From: Saprospiraceae bacterium
Lineage (GTDB): Bacteria; Bacteroidota; Bacteroidia; Chitinophagales; Saprospiraceae
Assembly (NCBI GenBank): GCA_016787525.1
Contig: JAEUUP010000030.1
Location: 1 to 64,000 of the forward strand
DNA length: 64,000 bases
Direction: 5' to 3'
The notes beneath the pieces were generated by a model. That model saw only the letters and a list, made by a program, of their open reading frames with translations. It was not told where the DNA came from and did no database searches. A program made the position numbers and the translations under genes. Positions 33,677-42,445 of this stretch are shown here, in pieces. The first letter of the stretch is position 1; each line of letters starts with the position of its first letter.

Positions 33677-36325
33677 ATGTTTTTAAAAACCATATTGCCT
33701 GCGGCTTTACTGGCCCTCAGCGTACCCACTTTCGGTCAAACACTCATCGAAAAGGCAGATAAACAATACGAACTCCACGCCTACCGCTTAGCAGCGAAAA
33801 GTTACGAATCTATTTTGAGTCAAAATGCAGACCAATGGGCGGCTTCTTTGCGCTTAGCAGATTGTTATTTGCATCTGAACGATTTGGACAAAGCAGCGAT
33901 ACAATATGCCAAAGCCGTGCGCGACGGACATGCCCAAGCCAAAGACTATTTGAGTTATGGTCGTGTATTGATGATGTTGGGCAGATATGAAGATGCCGAG
34001 CAACAATTCAAAGTCTATCAAAAGACTAACTCCGTCGTTGCTATGCAATTCATCAAAGCCTGTGAGTACGCCCGCAGCAACAACGAAGAGCCATCTGCCT
34101 ACGAAGTGACCCCCCTCAGTAAAATCAACACCACAGCCGCAGAATTTGGCGCAACGATTTGGAAAAACAATTTGATTTGGTCGTCAACTCGTACCGATTT
34201 GCGCCGTACACAAAACGACAATCAGAAAAGTGACCTCATCAATGGCATTGCTAATCAATTATTTATAGCGCCTATCGAAGGTGTATCGAACAAACCCTTC
34301 AAGATTCAATTCTTAAAATCTGATTTAAAAAATGTCTTCAACGAAAGTCATCCCTCCTACTCTGCTGACGGCAAAATGGTCGCTTTCACACGCAATAATA
34401 TTGCCGAAGATGAACGCATCACATCTAATGGAGGACTCGAAATAAGTCTTTTTTTAGCCGATGTAGATGCCGATGGCAATTGGCTCAACGTGCGTCCTTA
34501 TCCTTACAACAGCGGCTCAACGGGCTTCCCTTGCTTTGCACCCGACAACAAAACGCTCTATTTTACGTCGAATCGTGCGGGCGGCTCTGGTGGTTTCGAC
34601 CTCTACAAAGCCGAATTGAAAGGCAATTTTTGGAGTGAACCCAAGAATTTGGGCAGTACTATTAACTCACAAGGCGACGAAATAACACCATTTTTTGATG
34701 GTAAAACGCTCTATTTTGCGTCCGATTGGCATTTTGGCTTTGGTGGCTACGATATTTTCAAAGTTGAAAACTCTGACATTGTCAATTTAGGAACAGGTAT
34801 CAACTCTTCCGGCGACGATTTTGGCTTTGTTTTCGACCCCTCAGTATCGAAAGGCTTTTTTGTGTCCAACCGCAAAGGCACAAAAGGTAAAGATGATATT
34901 TACACAGCTACACGCAGCGGCGAATCTGCTAACCTTGTCATTTTAGAAAACGGCAAACCTTTGACAGATACCAAAGTCAAAGTCTTACAAGGCAACGCAT
35001 CTAACCTGTCCACGCTCAAAGGTGGCAACTATTTGGTGAGCCTTTCTGACCACAAAACCATGTCTTTGGAAGTGACAAAAGAAGGTTTCAAGCCAAAAAC
35101 TGTAAAAATTGAGCCTTTATACACCAACTCTTCGCGTGTTGTCGAGGTTGTGATGGAACGAGCCGTACCAACTCAGATGTCAACAGTTCCCGACTATTCG
35201 GCTATGATAACCGATGGCTCAACAGGCGAACCGCTGGAGGGTGTGGTCGTCAAAATGGTCAATCAAACGACTAATGCTGAAACCGAATTGACCAGCGATG
35301 TGAAAGGTAGAATCCGCTTTCCGATGGCTAAAAATGGTTCGTATTTGCTGACTTTGTCGAAAGAAGGTTTTGTCATTTCTCAAAAATTCCTCAAAGCGAC
35401 GGATGCTAAATCTCAGTATTTGGGCGAATTTGCGCTCAAACCGTCTGCGCTCAGTGGCAGAGAAATGACTCAAGAAACGACAACTCAGCCAACGCAAATT
35501 AAAAAAGACGATAAAAAGGAAGTTAAAAAAGTAGATACACTCAAAGATTACAGTATTCCTGTCATTCCGTCTTCTACAAAAGATAGAAAAGAGCCGCAAC
35601 AAGTCAAAGCAGATACTAAAACAGACGAAAAGAAAGAAGGAAAAAAAAATACCCCCTCAGTATTTGCCGTCCAAATTGCGACTTTGGGTATCAACGATGT
35701 CTTGAGTTTGAATAAGTTTGAGGATTTGAAAAAAGACGGAAATCTTTATAGTTTGCCCGAAAACAAAATAAAAAAAGTCCGTTTAGGTGTCTATAAAACC
35801 AAAGAAGAGGCCATTGCTGCCGCCAAAAAAGCCAATACTTTAGGTTTCAATGGGGCTTTTGTGGTTGAAGAAAAAAATGAGCAAGCCATCGCTCAAAACA
35901 TCTTCATGCCAAGTCCTCAACCTGTGAAACCAGAATCAGATAACACAACAAAGATTCAAAAAGGTACAGCAGACAAAGGTAAAACGGTTGAAAGCCCTAC
36001 AAAGGTGACAACACCGACCAAACCTAAAGAAATGCCACAGCCCTACAGCGTCGCGTTGCCGCCTAAAAAAGCACCTGCTGCCGAAGATAAGACCTACAAA
36101 GTACGTATCGCTGCTATGAAAAAACCTGAATGGTTTGATGATACCAAAGTGTCAAAACTTTGGAAAGTAGAAAAAGTAAAAGAAGGTGATTTAACGATTT
36201 TCATCATGGACGGCTTCAAAACACTCGAAGAAGCCAAAACGATGAAGAAAAAAGTAAAAGAATCTGGTTACCCAGATGCCAAAGTCATTCAAAAAGACGG
36301 TACGAGTTTTAAAGTTGTAGATTAA
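33677..36325 (+). CDS. PorE-like TPR / beta-propeller / regulatory-domain protein with two SPOR domains
   Basis: The product has 882 residues. A signal peptide (to ~20) is followed by TPR repeats (~25-130), PD40/WD40-like propeller blades (~150-410; HPSYSADGKMVAFTRNN, FPCFAPDNKTLYFTSNRAGG, GGYDIFKVE), two carboxypeptidase-regulatory domains (~425-495, ~510-600), and then two SPOR-like domains (~660-740, FAVQIATLGINDVLSLN; ~805-882, YKVRIAAMKKPEWFDD) in a Lys/Pro-rich context. TPR-propeller-CRD is the order of PorE of the T9SS, which ends in an OmpA-type murein-binding domain; here SPOR domains, which bind denuded glycan strands, take that place. An OmpA protein is encoded just upstream. A T9SS or envelope-anchoring role is inference. 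Sense motif copies lie at 34112, 34837 and 35653. Confidence 0.78.
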   Translation: MFLKTILPAALLALSVPTFGQTLIEKADKQYELHAYRLAAKSYESILSQNADQWAASLRLADCYLHLNDLDKAAIQYAKAVRDGHAQAKDYLSYGRVLMMLGRYEDAEQQFKVYQKTNSVVAMQFIKACEYARSNNEEPSAYEVTPLSKINTTAAEFGATIWKNNLIWSSTRTDLRRTQNDNQKSDLINGIANQLFIAPIEGVSNKPFKIQFLKSDLKNVFNESHPSYSADGKMVAFTRNNIAEDERITSNGGLEISLFLADVDADGNWLNVRPYPYNSGSTGFPCFAPDNKTLYFTSNRAGGSGGFDLYKAELKGNFWSEPKNLGSTINSQGDEITPFFDGKTLYFASDWHFGFGGYDIFKVENSDIVNLGTGINSSGDDFGFVFDPSVSKGFFVSNRKGTKGKDDIYTATRSGESANLVILENGKPLTDTKVKVLQGNASNLSTLKGGNYLVSLSDHKTMSLEVTKEGFKPKTVKIEPLYTNSSRVVEVVMERAVPTQMSTVPDYSAMITDGSTGEPLEGVVVKMVNQTTNAETELTSDVKGRIRFPMAKNGSYLLTLSKEGFVISQKFLKATDAKSQYLGEFALKPSALSGREMTQETTTQPTQIKKDDKKEVKKVDTLKDYSIPVIPSSTKDRKEPQQVKADTKTDEKKEGKKNTPSVFAVQIATLGINDVLSLNKFEDLKKDGNLYSLPENKIKKVRLGVYKTKEEAIAAAKKANTLGFNGAFVVEEKNEQAIAQNIFMPSPQPVKPESDNTTKIQKGTADKGKTVESPTKVTTPTKPKEMPQPYSVALPPKKAPAAEDKTYKVRIAAMKKPEWFDDTKVSKLWKVEKVKEGDLTIFIMDGFKTLEEAKTMKKKVKESGYPDAKVIQKDGTSFKVVD

Positions 36326-36345
36326 GCATAACTTAATTTTAAACT

Positions 36346-36382
36346 AAAGACGATAGGATTCCATGCGAATCTTATCGTCTTT
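36346..36382 (+). terminator. terminator of the PorE-like gene
   Basis: AAAGACGATAGGATT pairs with AATCTTATCGTCTTT with one mismatch over seven bases. It lies 21 bases after the stop codon and just before the next promoter. Confidence 0.7.
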
Positions 36383-36386
36383 ATAA

Positions 36387-36418
36387 TTTGTATTGTCTTA
36401 TCTGTTAAAATAATTTTG
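36387..36418 (+). promoter_or_regulatory. promoter of the amidase gene
   Basis: TTTG (36387-36390), a 20-base spacer and TAATTTTG (36411-36418) match the Bacteroidota consensus fully. The start would be near 36425, 26 bases before the ATG, and the leader contains TTTTGC/GCAAAA as a small hairpin. Confidence 0.7.
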
Positions 36419-36450
36419 CTAAAAGCAAAATTTTTCCGTTTTTTGCCCAT

Positions 36451-37677
36451 ATGCGACATATACATGAAAATATCATAAAAATACTTTTGATTTTTGTCTG
36501 TTTGCTACCCCTCAGTAGTTTTCAAGGCAAAACACCTACTCGCCAATTTTTAATTGTCAAATTGGAACGTTCAATGAGTATTGACGAATTATTGAGAAAA
36601 TATTTACTCAATGAATATGATTGTAATGTACAGCAATTTTTAAAACTCAATAATATCAGCTCTCGAAAATCGCCCCTCAGTAAAAACGGTGTTTACAACC
36701 TTCCCGTGTGGGTTTATGATTTCAATGGCAAAAGCATCCGTTCCTCGGTCAATATCACTGATTTAGATGTTGCCAAAATGATTCAATCCTATAATACAGA
36801 TTTATTGAAAAACGGCAATCGTAAACAAACTTATCAGGAGAACAACCTTCTTTTAGTACCTTATCATGCTCTGACATGCCCCAAAAGCCGTAGCAAAGAA
36901 AGCAGTTCTCCCCAAGAACCCGAATTTGTAGAAGGCTCAGAAAAAGTACGAGGCATAGCCACTAAAACCTATGCTATTTTCGGACGAAAATATCAAGATG
37001 TGCCGATTGTGGACAAAAAACTCAAAGGCAAAATCTTTTATGTCGAAGGAGGTCATGGTGGTCCAGACCCTGGTGCTATGACAAAAGTTAGCGGTCGTTC
37101 ACTCTGTGAGGACGAATACGCTTATGATGTAAGCTTACGTATTGCAAGAGAACTCATTATGCACAGTGCAATAGTTTATATCATAACCCGCGACAACAAC
37201 GATGGTATCCGAGATGGTGATTTTTTGATGTGTGATTCTGACGAACGTACCTACCCTGACCAACGAATTCCCCTCGCACACAAACCACGGTTGACGCAAC
37301 GCTCTGATGCTATCAACGAAATTTATGAAAAACATCGCAAACAGGGCATAACTGACCAACGCTTGATCGTCATTCATGTAGATTCGAGAGGAAAAGCACA
37401 ACAAACCGATACATTTTTATACTACCAAAATGGCAATGAAAGCAGTTTAAAAATTGCGAAACGCATGCAACAAACCCTCGAAACCAAATATGCACGCTAC
37501 CGAGACTACAAAGGCACATTGACAACACGCGACTTACACATGCTCAGAGAATGTAAACCCAATACCGTCTATGTCGAGTTGGGCAATCTACGCAATGAAT
37601 TTGACCGCAAACGTTTGATGATAAAAAACAATCGCCAAGCCATCGCCAGTTGGTTAGCTGAAGGATTTATGAAATAA
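36451..37677 (+). CDS. N-acetylmuramoyl-L-alanine amidase (Amidase_3)
   Basis: A 408-residue secreted cell-wall hydrolase. A signal peptide (to ~27) is followed by an N-terminal region (~30-145) with two weak LysM-like segments (IVKLERSMSIDELLRKYLL; VNITDLDVAKMIQSYN). The Amidase_3 domain (~190-408) shows GGHGGPDPGA with the first zinc His, a Glu in CEDEYAYDVS, IVIHVDS with the second His, and YVELGNLRN with the catalytic Glu. It should cleave the MurNAc-L-alanine bond during cell separation or turnover. The gene has its own promoter at 36387. Two motif copies, at 36508 (signal peptide) and 36673, are only 165 bases apart. Confidence 0.88.
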   Translation: MRHIHENIIKILLIFVCLLPLSSFQGKTPTRQFLIVKLERSMSIDELLRKYLLNEYDCNVQQFLKLNNISSRKSPLSKNGVYNLPVWVYDFNGKSIRSSVNITDLDVAKMIQSYNTDLLKNGNRKQTYQENNLLLVPYHALTCPKSRSKESSSPQEPEFVEGSEKVRGIATKTYAIFGRKYQDVPIVDKKLKGKIFYVEGGHGGPDPGAMTKVSGRSLCEDEYAYDVSLRIARELIMHSAIVYIITRDNNDGIRDGDFLMCDSDERTYPDQRIPLAHKPRLTQRSDAINEIYEKHRKQGITDQRLIVIHVDSRGKAQQTDTFLYYQNGNESSLKIAKRMQQTLETKYARYRDYKGTLTTRDLHMLRECKPNTVYVELGNLRNEFDRKRLMIKNNRQAIASWLAEGFMK

Positions 37678-37838
37678 ACCTGTACTTCTACTTTTCTCCT
37701 TTTTTCGACCTCTTCGATACGCCATTTTCTCAAAGTGGCACATTTTATTTTAAATCCTAAAACATTGATTAACAGTCAATTGTTCGATATTGTGGCTTAT
37801 GTTTAAAAAGTGGTATCCTTGAGGCTACTTAATTTTTA

Positions 37839-37846
37839 TATTTTTG
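37839..37846 (+). promoter_or_regulatory. possible -7 box of the amylase gene
   Basis: TATTTTTG fits TAnnTTTG and lies 56 bases before the ATG at 37903, but the -33 region has no TTTG at 19-21 bases. Weak on its own. Confidence 0.3.
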
Positions 37847-37902
37847 TCGTAGGTATCATTTTTTTCACTCGTAGAATCTTTTAACTTAAACAACCAAGAG
37901 TA

Positions 37903-40752
37903 ATGAGAAGTAAAATTCAAGCACTCTGCTTCGTTTGTGTCGTCTGCGTTGCACAATTGAAAGCACAAGTTTATTTCAATCCTGTTTTCCCGACGGCTGA
38001 CGAACCTGTCACCATCACTTACAATCCTCAAGAAGGCGATAGAGGCTTGGCTGCATGGACAGGCGATATTTATGCTCACACAGGCGTGACAACAAGTGCT
38101 GGCGCATGGCAAAATGTCAATGCCACTTGGGGCGCACAACTACCCAACAGAAAATTTACACGTCAAACAGATGGCACTTATCAGCAAATCATCACTACAT
38201 CACTGAGACAACATTATGGCGTAGCAGCAGGCGAACCTATCACAGCCGTTTCGTTTGTTTTTCACAATGGAGCAGGTAATAGCTCAATATCTGGGCGTGG
38301 TACAGGTGGTGCTGATATTTTTTATAATGACATTATTCAGCCTACTTCTCCTTTGCGTGTACGCGTATTGAACCCCTCAGTATCTTCGCAATTTACACAA
38401 CGCAATGGTACTATTGCATTCAAAGGCGCAGCCTCACAACCTTCTACTTTGACATTGACAGACAATGGCATACAAATAGCAATAGGCTCTAATACTAAAG
38501 AATTGGTTACTAATATTGTTGCACCAAATGCAGACGGTACGCATCGCGTTGTCTTCAAAGCAACCTTAAATGGGGTTTCAGATTCATCTGTTTTCAACTA
38601 TGTCGTTGTACCGAGCATAACTGTCGCTAACCCGCCTACTGGCATGGAATTGGGGGCAAATGTGAACGCAGCAGGCGACTCTATCACATTTTTGTTCCAA
38701 GCTCCCCGTAAGCAAAATGTTTTTGTGATTGGAAGCTTCAATAATTATCAAGCCGATTCAAAATATTTGATGAATCGCTCGGTTGACGGCAACACGTGGT
38801 GGGTCAAAATTGGCGGTTTGACCAAAGGTCAAACCTACACTTATCAATATCTTGTAGATGGCACGTTGCGGGTAGCAGACCCCCTCAGTATGTTGGTGCT
38901 AGACCCTAACAACGACAGCCGTATTTCTGCAGAAACCTATCCGAACCCGATTCCTTATCCTTCAAGCCAAACATCAGGTTTTGTCTCTGTTATTACCCCT
39001 GGTAAAGCAACGTACAATTGGCAAGTAGCTAATTTCCAACGCCCTGCAAAAGGCAATTTGGTCATTTATGAACTACTGACTCGCGATTTTGTCGCAAAAC
39101 ACAACTATCAAACGCTGATTGACACCATCCAATATTTAAAAAATATGGGTATCAACGCCATTGAGTTGATGCCTGTGACTGAATTTGACAATAACGAAAG
39201 TTGGGGTTATAATCCAACTTTCCATATGGCATTAGATAAATATTATGGTACACCTGATAAATTCAAAGAGTTTATTGATGTGTGCCATAAAAATGGCATA
39301 GCAGTCATTTTAGATGTTGTTTTCAACCATATTTGGGGTGGTGGAACGCCGTTGGCTGCTCTTTACTTTGAAGGTGGTAAGCCTGCAGCAGACAATCCAT
39401 GGCTCAATCCAGATGCTAAACACCCTTACAACGTTGGTTATGATATGAACCATGATAGCCCTTTTACGAAAGCTTATGTGGAGCGTTGTTTGAAGTTTTT
39501 GCTGCAAGAATACAAACTCGACGGTTTCCGTTTCGACTTATCAAAAGGTTTGACACAAAATGCAAAATGTGGCGGCAGCACAACTGACGAAGCCTGCATC
39601 AGCCGAAAAGACCAAACACGAATTGATATTTTAAAAAACTATCACAATACGATTCAAGCAACTGTTCCAGGTGCTTATACGATTTTGGAGCATTTCTGCG
39701 AAAACAGTGAAGAAACAGAATTAGCACAAGCGGGCATGATGTTGTGGGCAAATCAAAATTGGCGTTATGGTCAAATCTCGAAAGGCGAATCTGACAATGG
39801 ACTTTTGGCAGCATCTGCAAAAACACGCGGTTGGACAACCCAAATCTTGCACGATGCAAACGTTCTCTACATGGAAAGCCATGATGAAGAGCGCAATATG
39901 TACCGCAATTTAACCGAAGGTCTGAGTTTAGGCAGCTATAATACCCGTGATTTGAAAACGGCGTTGCGCCGCCAGGAGTTGGCCTCTGCGTTTTTCTACA
40001 CTATTCCAGGGCCTAAAATGTTGTGGCAATTTGGTGAAGTAGGTTACGATATTCCAATCAATCAAGGTGGACGCGTGAGTAATAAACCTATTTTGTGGAA
40101 CTATTTTACAGAAACAGACCGTCGTCGCTTGTACAACGTCACAGCTAATCTCATATATCTACGCACGACTCAGCCTGTTTTTCAAAATATCAACTACGAT
40201 GAATTTGGTTTACTATCGGGTCGGACTAAGAATTTCCAGCTACTCAATGACCCTTCAATGAAGGTAATCGTTGCGGGTAATCTTTACTTAGCCGCAGAAG
40301 TTATTAATCTGAATTTCCCAAATACAGGAAAATGGTATGATTATATGACTGGAGACAGCATCAATGTCACTAATACGCAAGAGTTCCGCACTTATTTGCC
40401 AGGTGAATACCATATTTATACTTCTGTAAAATTAGCTCGTCCACCTATGGGCTATATCGCTGGCTCAGTAGGAACAGCCGAATTTAAAGAATTGGTGAAT
40501 CAATTCTCTGTTTATCCGAACCCCTCAGTATCGGGCAGAACTTTCGTCGGTTTCAGCCTTCGGAAAAACAGTACTGTACAATGGGAAGTGTTCAATATGG
40601 CTGGTCAAAAAATGGCTGGTTCAGCTTTAATGTCAAAAATCCAAGGTTCTTACCAAGATGAATTAGATAAGGAGTTGCCTAATGGCATTTATACGGTGCG
40701 GTTGACTGTTGACGGGGTAACTGCAACAGAAAGATTGGTCGTACAGAAATAG
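37903..40752 (+). CDS. secreted GH13 alpha-amylase family enzyme with T9SS type A domain
   Basis: The product has 949 residues. A signal peptide (to ~22) is followed by an N-terminal beta domain typical of Bacteroidota amylases, a second Ig-like domain and a CBM48-like module (~255-340, FLFQAPRKQNVFVIGSFNNY). The GH13 barrel has GINAIELMPVTEF (region near strand 2), VILDVVFNH (region I), DGFRFDLSKG with the nucleophile Asp (~543), TILEHF with the acid/base Glu (~595) and YMESHDEER (~657), so the catalytic triad is complete. The end (YPNPSVSGRTFVGFSL ... NGIYTVRLTV) is a T9SS type A signal. It would cut alpha-glucans outside the cell and converges with a susD gene, which suits starch-type use, though they are separate units. 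Sense motif copies lie at 38373, 38881 and 40521, the last forming part of the T9SS domain. Confidence 0.88.
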   Translation: MRSKIQALCFVCVVCVAQLKAQVYFNPVFPTADEPVTITYNPQEGDRGLAAWTGDIYAHTGVTTSAGAWQNVNATWGAQLPNRKFTRQTDGTYQQIITTSLRQHYGVAAGEPITAVSFVFHNGAGNSSISGRGTGGADIFYNDIIQPTSPLRVRVLNPSVSSQFTQRNGTIAFKGAASQPSTLTLTDNGIQIAIGSNTKELVTNIVAPNADGTHRVVFKATLNGVSDSSVFNYVVVPSITVANPPTGMELGANVNAAGDSITFLFQAPRKQNVFVIGSFNNYQADSKYLMNRSVDGNTWWVKIGGLTKGQTYTYQYLVDGTLRVADPLSMLVLDPNNDSRISAETYPNPIPYPSSQTSGFVSVITPGKATYNWQVANFQRPAKGNLVIYELLTRDFVAKHNYQTLIDTIQYLKNMGINAIELMPVTEFDNNESWGYNPTFHMALDKYYGTPDKFKEFIDVCHKNGIAVILDVVFNHIWGGGTPLAALYFEGGKPAADNPWLNPDAKHPYNVGYDMNHDSPFTKAYVERCLKFLLQEYKLDGFRFDLSKGLTQNAKCGGSTTDEACISRKDQTRIDILKNYHNTIQATVPGAYTILEHFCENSEETELAQAGMMLWANQNWRYGQISKGESDNGLLAASAKTRGWTTQILHDANVLYMESHDEERNMYRNLTEGLSLGSYNTRDLKTALRRQELASAFFYTIPGPKMLWQFGEVGYDIPINQGGRVSNKPILWNYFTETDRRRLYNVTANLIYLRTTQPVFQNINYDEFGLLSGRTKNFQLLNDPSMKVIVAGNLYLAAEVINLNFPNTGKWYDYMTGDSINVTNTQEFRTYLPGEYHIYTSVKLARPPMGYIAGSVGTAEFKELVNQFSVYPNPSVSGRTFVGFSLRKNSTVQWEVFNMAGQKMAGSALMSKIQGSYQDELDKELPNGIYTVRLTVDGVTATERLVVQK

Positions 40753-40757
40753 AATTT

Positions 40758-40767
40758 TACTGAGGGG
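40758..40767 (-). repeat. TACTGAGGGG just after the amylase stop
   Basis: This exact copy starts six bases after the last base of the stop codon and three bases before the terminator hairpin. Confidence 0.85.
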
Positions 40768-40770
40768 TAT

Positions 40771-40815
40771 AAAAAAAAGTGTCAACTGTTAAAATAACAG
40801 TTGACACTTTTTTTT
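40771..40815. terminator. strong bidirectional terminator between amylase and susD
   Basis: A 21-bp perfect stem, A8-GTGTCAACTGTTA with its complement ending in T8, closes over AAA. It ends both the plus-strand amylase and the minus-strand susD transcripts. Confidence 0.92.
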
Positions 40816-40833
40816 ATTCAGATAATATCAAAA

Positions 40834-42351
40834 TTATTTATCCCAGTAAACACGCTCAACCATATTCACCTTTTGTTTAGGTGCATTTGGATTCAAGTCA
40901 ATTTCTGATTGTGGATAGAACAATGAACGAGGTACATCTGAGCTACTTGTCACAACCGCATTTGACACTTTGACAATTTGAGACGGATAACCTGTTCTTC
41001 TCCAATCAGTCCAAGGCTCATTGAGTACACCAAAGTTTGCAACGTATTTCTCTTCGATGATTTTCTTCACTTTATCAGCCTCAGTGCCTGTCAATGTACC
41101 TTGGGCAGCAATATAAGCATCAACTGCAGCAGTTGCTACACCTGCAGCACTCATTGACTGACGAATACCTTGACGGAATAATGAGTCAGCTGACATGCCA
41201 CCAATATTTGCATTGCTTAAAACAGCAGCCTCAGCACGAATGAAAAATGACTCGGCAGCAGTTAATAAACGGATGGGTGCAGTACCAGTGTAAGTATAAG
41301 CATTGTAAGCGATTGAACCATTAGATGCAGCTGTAGCAGCATTGGTCGTATCACCACGCAAGTAAATATGTGTACGAGAGTACTGTTGTGAAGAAGCATC
41401 ACCACTTTTTGCACCTTTGTATTGACCACTACGGAAAGGGAAATCTGTGAAATAGCGTGGGCGGCGAGGGTCTGCTTTACCATTCATCAAATCAACCAAA
41501 GTAGCATTAGCAAAAAGATAGTTAGAACGAGAAATTTCAAATTGCTCGATTGGGTTTTTAGCATTAGCTGCATTGACGAAATTCATTTGGAAGTTGTCCG
41601 CAGCACTATTAAGAACAGCACCACCAGCAGCGATAGATGCAATTTCAGTCACTGCTTTGGTTTTATCCACTTTAGAAGTGTGTAACCACAAACGCATCTT
41701 TAAAGTATTTGCAGCTGCTATCCATTTTGCTTTTGATGCAGACCATGCACCAGGATAAATTGTAGAGTTGGTGCCCGGGCTTTTTGCAGAAGTAGCGTTC
41801 ATTTCAGTGATAGCCTCGTTCAACATAGTAATCAAAGCTGGATAAATAGTTGAAGCATCGTCAAACTTTGGCTGAGCATTACTTGTGAATTTTAATGCTT
41901 CAGAAAATGGTGCAGAACCCCAAGTGTCAGCGATATTAGCATAAATATATGCTTTCATCACTTTAGCAACTCCTGAATAGTTCGGACTGGCTGCGGCAGA
42001 CGCTTTTTGAATAACTACTTCAAGGTCAGCCAAAATACCTGAATACATCAAGTTCCAAACATTGTTCAAGTCAGAACCTGTAATGAGATATTTCTCATAA
42101 TCTTGCGTTTGTACTGTCGCACCTGCTGTTTGACCGGACCACTGCTGTGCAATCAAAGCAGCATAACGATTCATATCACTACCTGCCCAGAAACCTACAC
42201 CCACGGTTGCAGATGTAAAAACTTGCTCAATTGGTGCATCAATTACGGCATTAGGGTCTTTGTTAATATCTAAATAGTCTTGACAAGAGACTGTCGGTAG
42301 CAAGAAAGCCGCAAGAATCAAGCTGTGTTTGATATATTTTTTAAAATTCAT
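40834..42351 (-). CDS. SusD/RagB-family outer-membrane lipoprotein (pair D)
   Basis: A 505-residue surface lipoprotein with lipobox Cys at residue 23 (LPTVSCQD), then YLDINKDPNAVIDAPIEQVF, the usual start of SusD-like_2 proteins. Helical TPR-like repeats follow (YSGVAKVMKAYIYANIADTWG; WIAAANTLKMRLWLHTSKV), and the C-terminus carries ESFFIRAEAAVL and EPWTDWRRTGYPSQI, typical of the family. It acts as the lid that captures substrate for the SusC channel of the gene upstream (94 bases). The substrate is unknown. It contains no motif copy. Confidence 0.9.
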   Translation of the reverse strand: MNFKKYIKHSLILAAFLLPTVSCQDYLDINKDPNAVIDAPIEQVFTSATVGVGFWAGSDMNRYAALIAQQWSGQTAGATVQTQDYEKYLITGSDLNNVWNLMYSGILADLEVVIQKASAAASPNYSGVAKVMKAYIYANIADTWGSAPFSEALKFTSNAQPKFDDASTIYPALITMLNEAITEMNATSAKSPGTNSTIYPGAWSASKAKWIAAANTLKMRLWLHTSKVDKTKAVTEIASIAAGGAVLNSAADNFQMNFVNAANAKNPIEQFEISRSNYLFANATLVDLMNGKADPRRPRYFTDFPFRSGQYKGAKSGDASSQQYSRTHIYLRGDTTNAATAASNGSIAYNAYTYTGTAPIRLLTAAESFFIRAEAAVLSNANIGGMSADSLFRQGIRQSMSAAGVATAAVDAYIAAQGTLTGTEADKVKKIIEEKYVANFGVLNEPWTDWRRTGYPSQIVKVSNAVVTSSSDVPRSLFYPQSEIDLNPNAPKQKVNMVERVYWDK

Positions 42352-42389
42352 CTTACTTATTTTTTATAGAATGAATAATTTTTTGACAT

Positions 42390-42422
42390 ATACTGAGGGG
42401 TATTCTAACAACCCCTCAGTAT
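42390..42422. repeat. inverted CCCCTCAGTA pair forming a hairpin in the susC-susD spacer (pair D)
   Basis: TACTGAGGGG (42391-42400) and CCCCTCAGTA (42412-42421) face each other with a nine-base loop; with the flanking A/T and T/A pairs the stem is 12 bp. It occupies the 94-base spacer between susC and susD, 25 bases after the susC stop and 40 before the susD start. It could attenuate susD relative to susC. Confidence 0.9.
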
Positions 42423-42445
42423 GAAATTGATTTTCTAAGAAAAAA

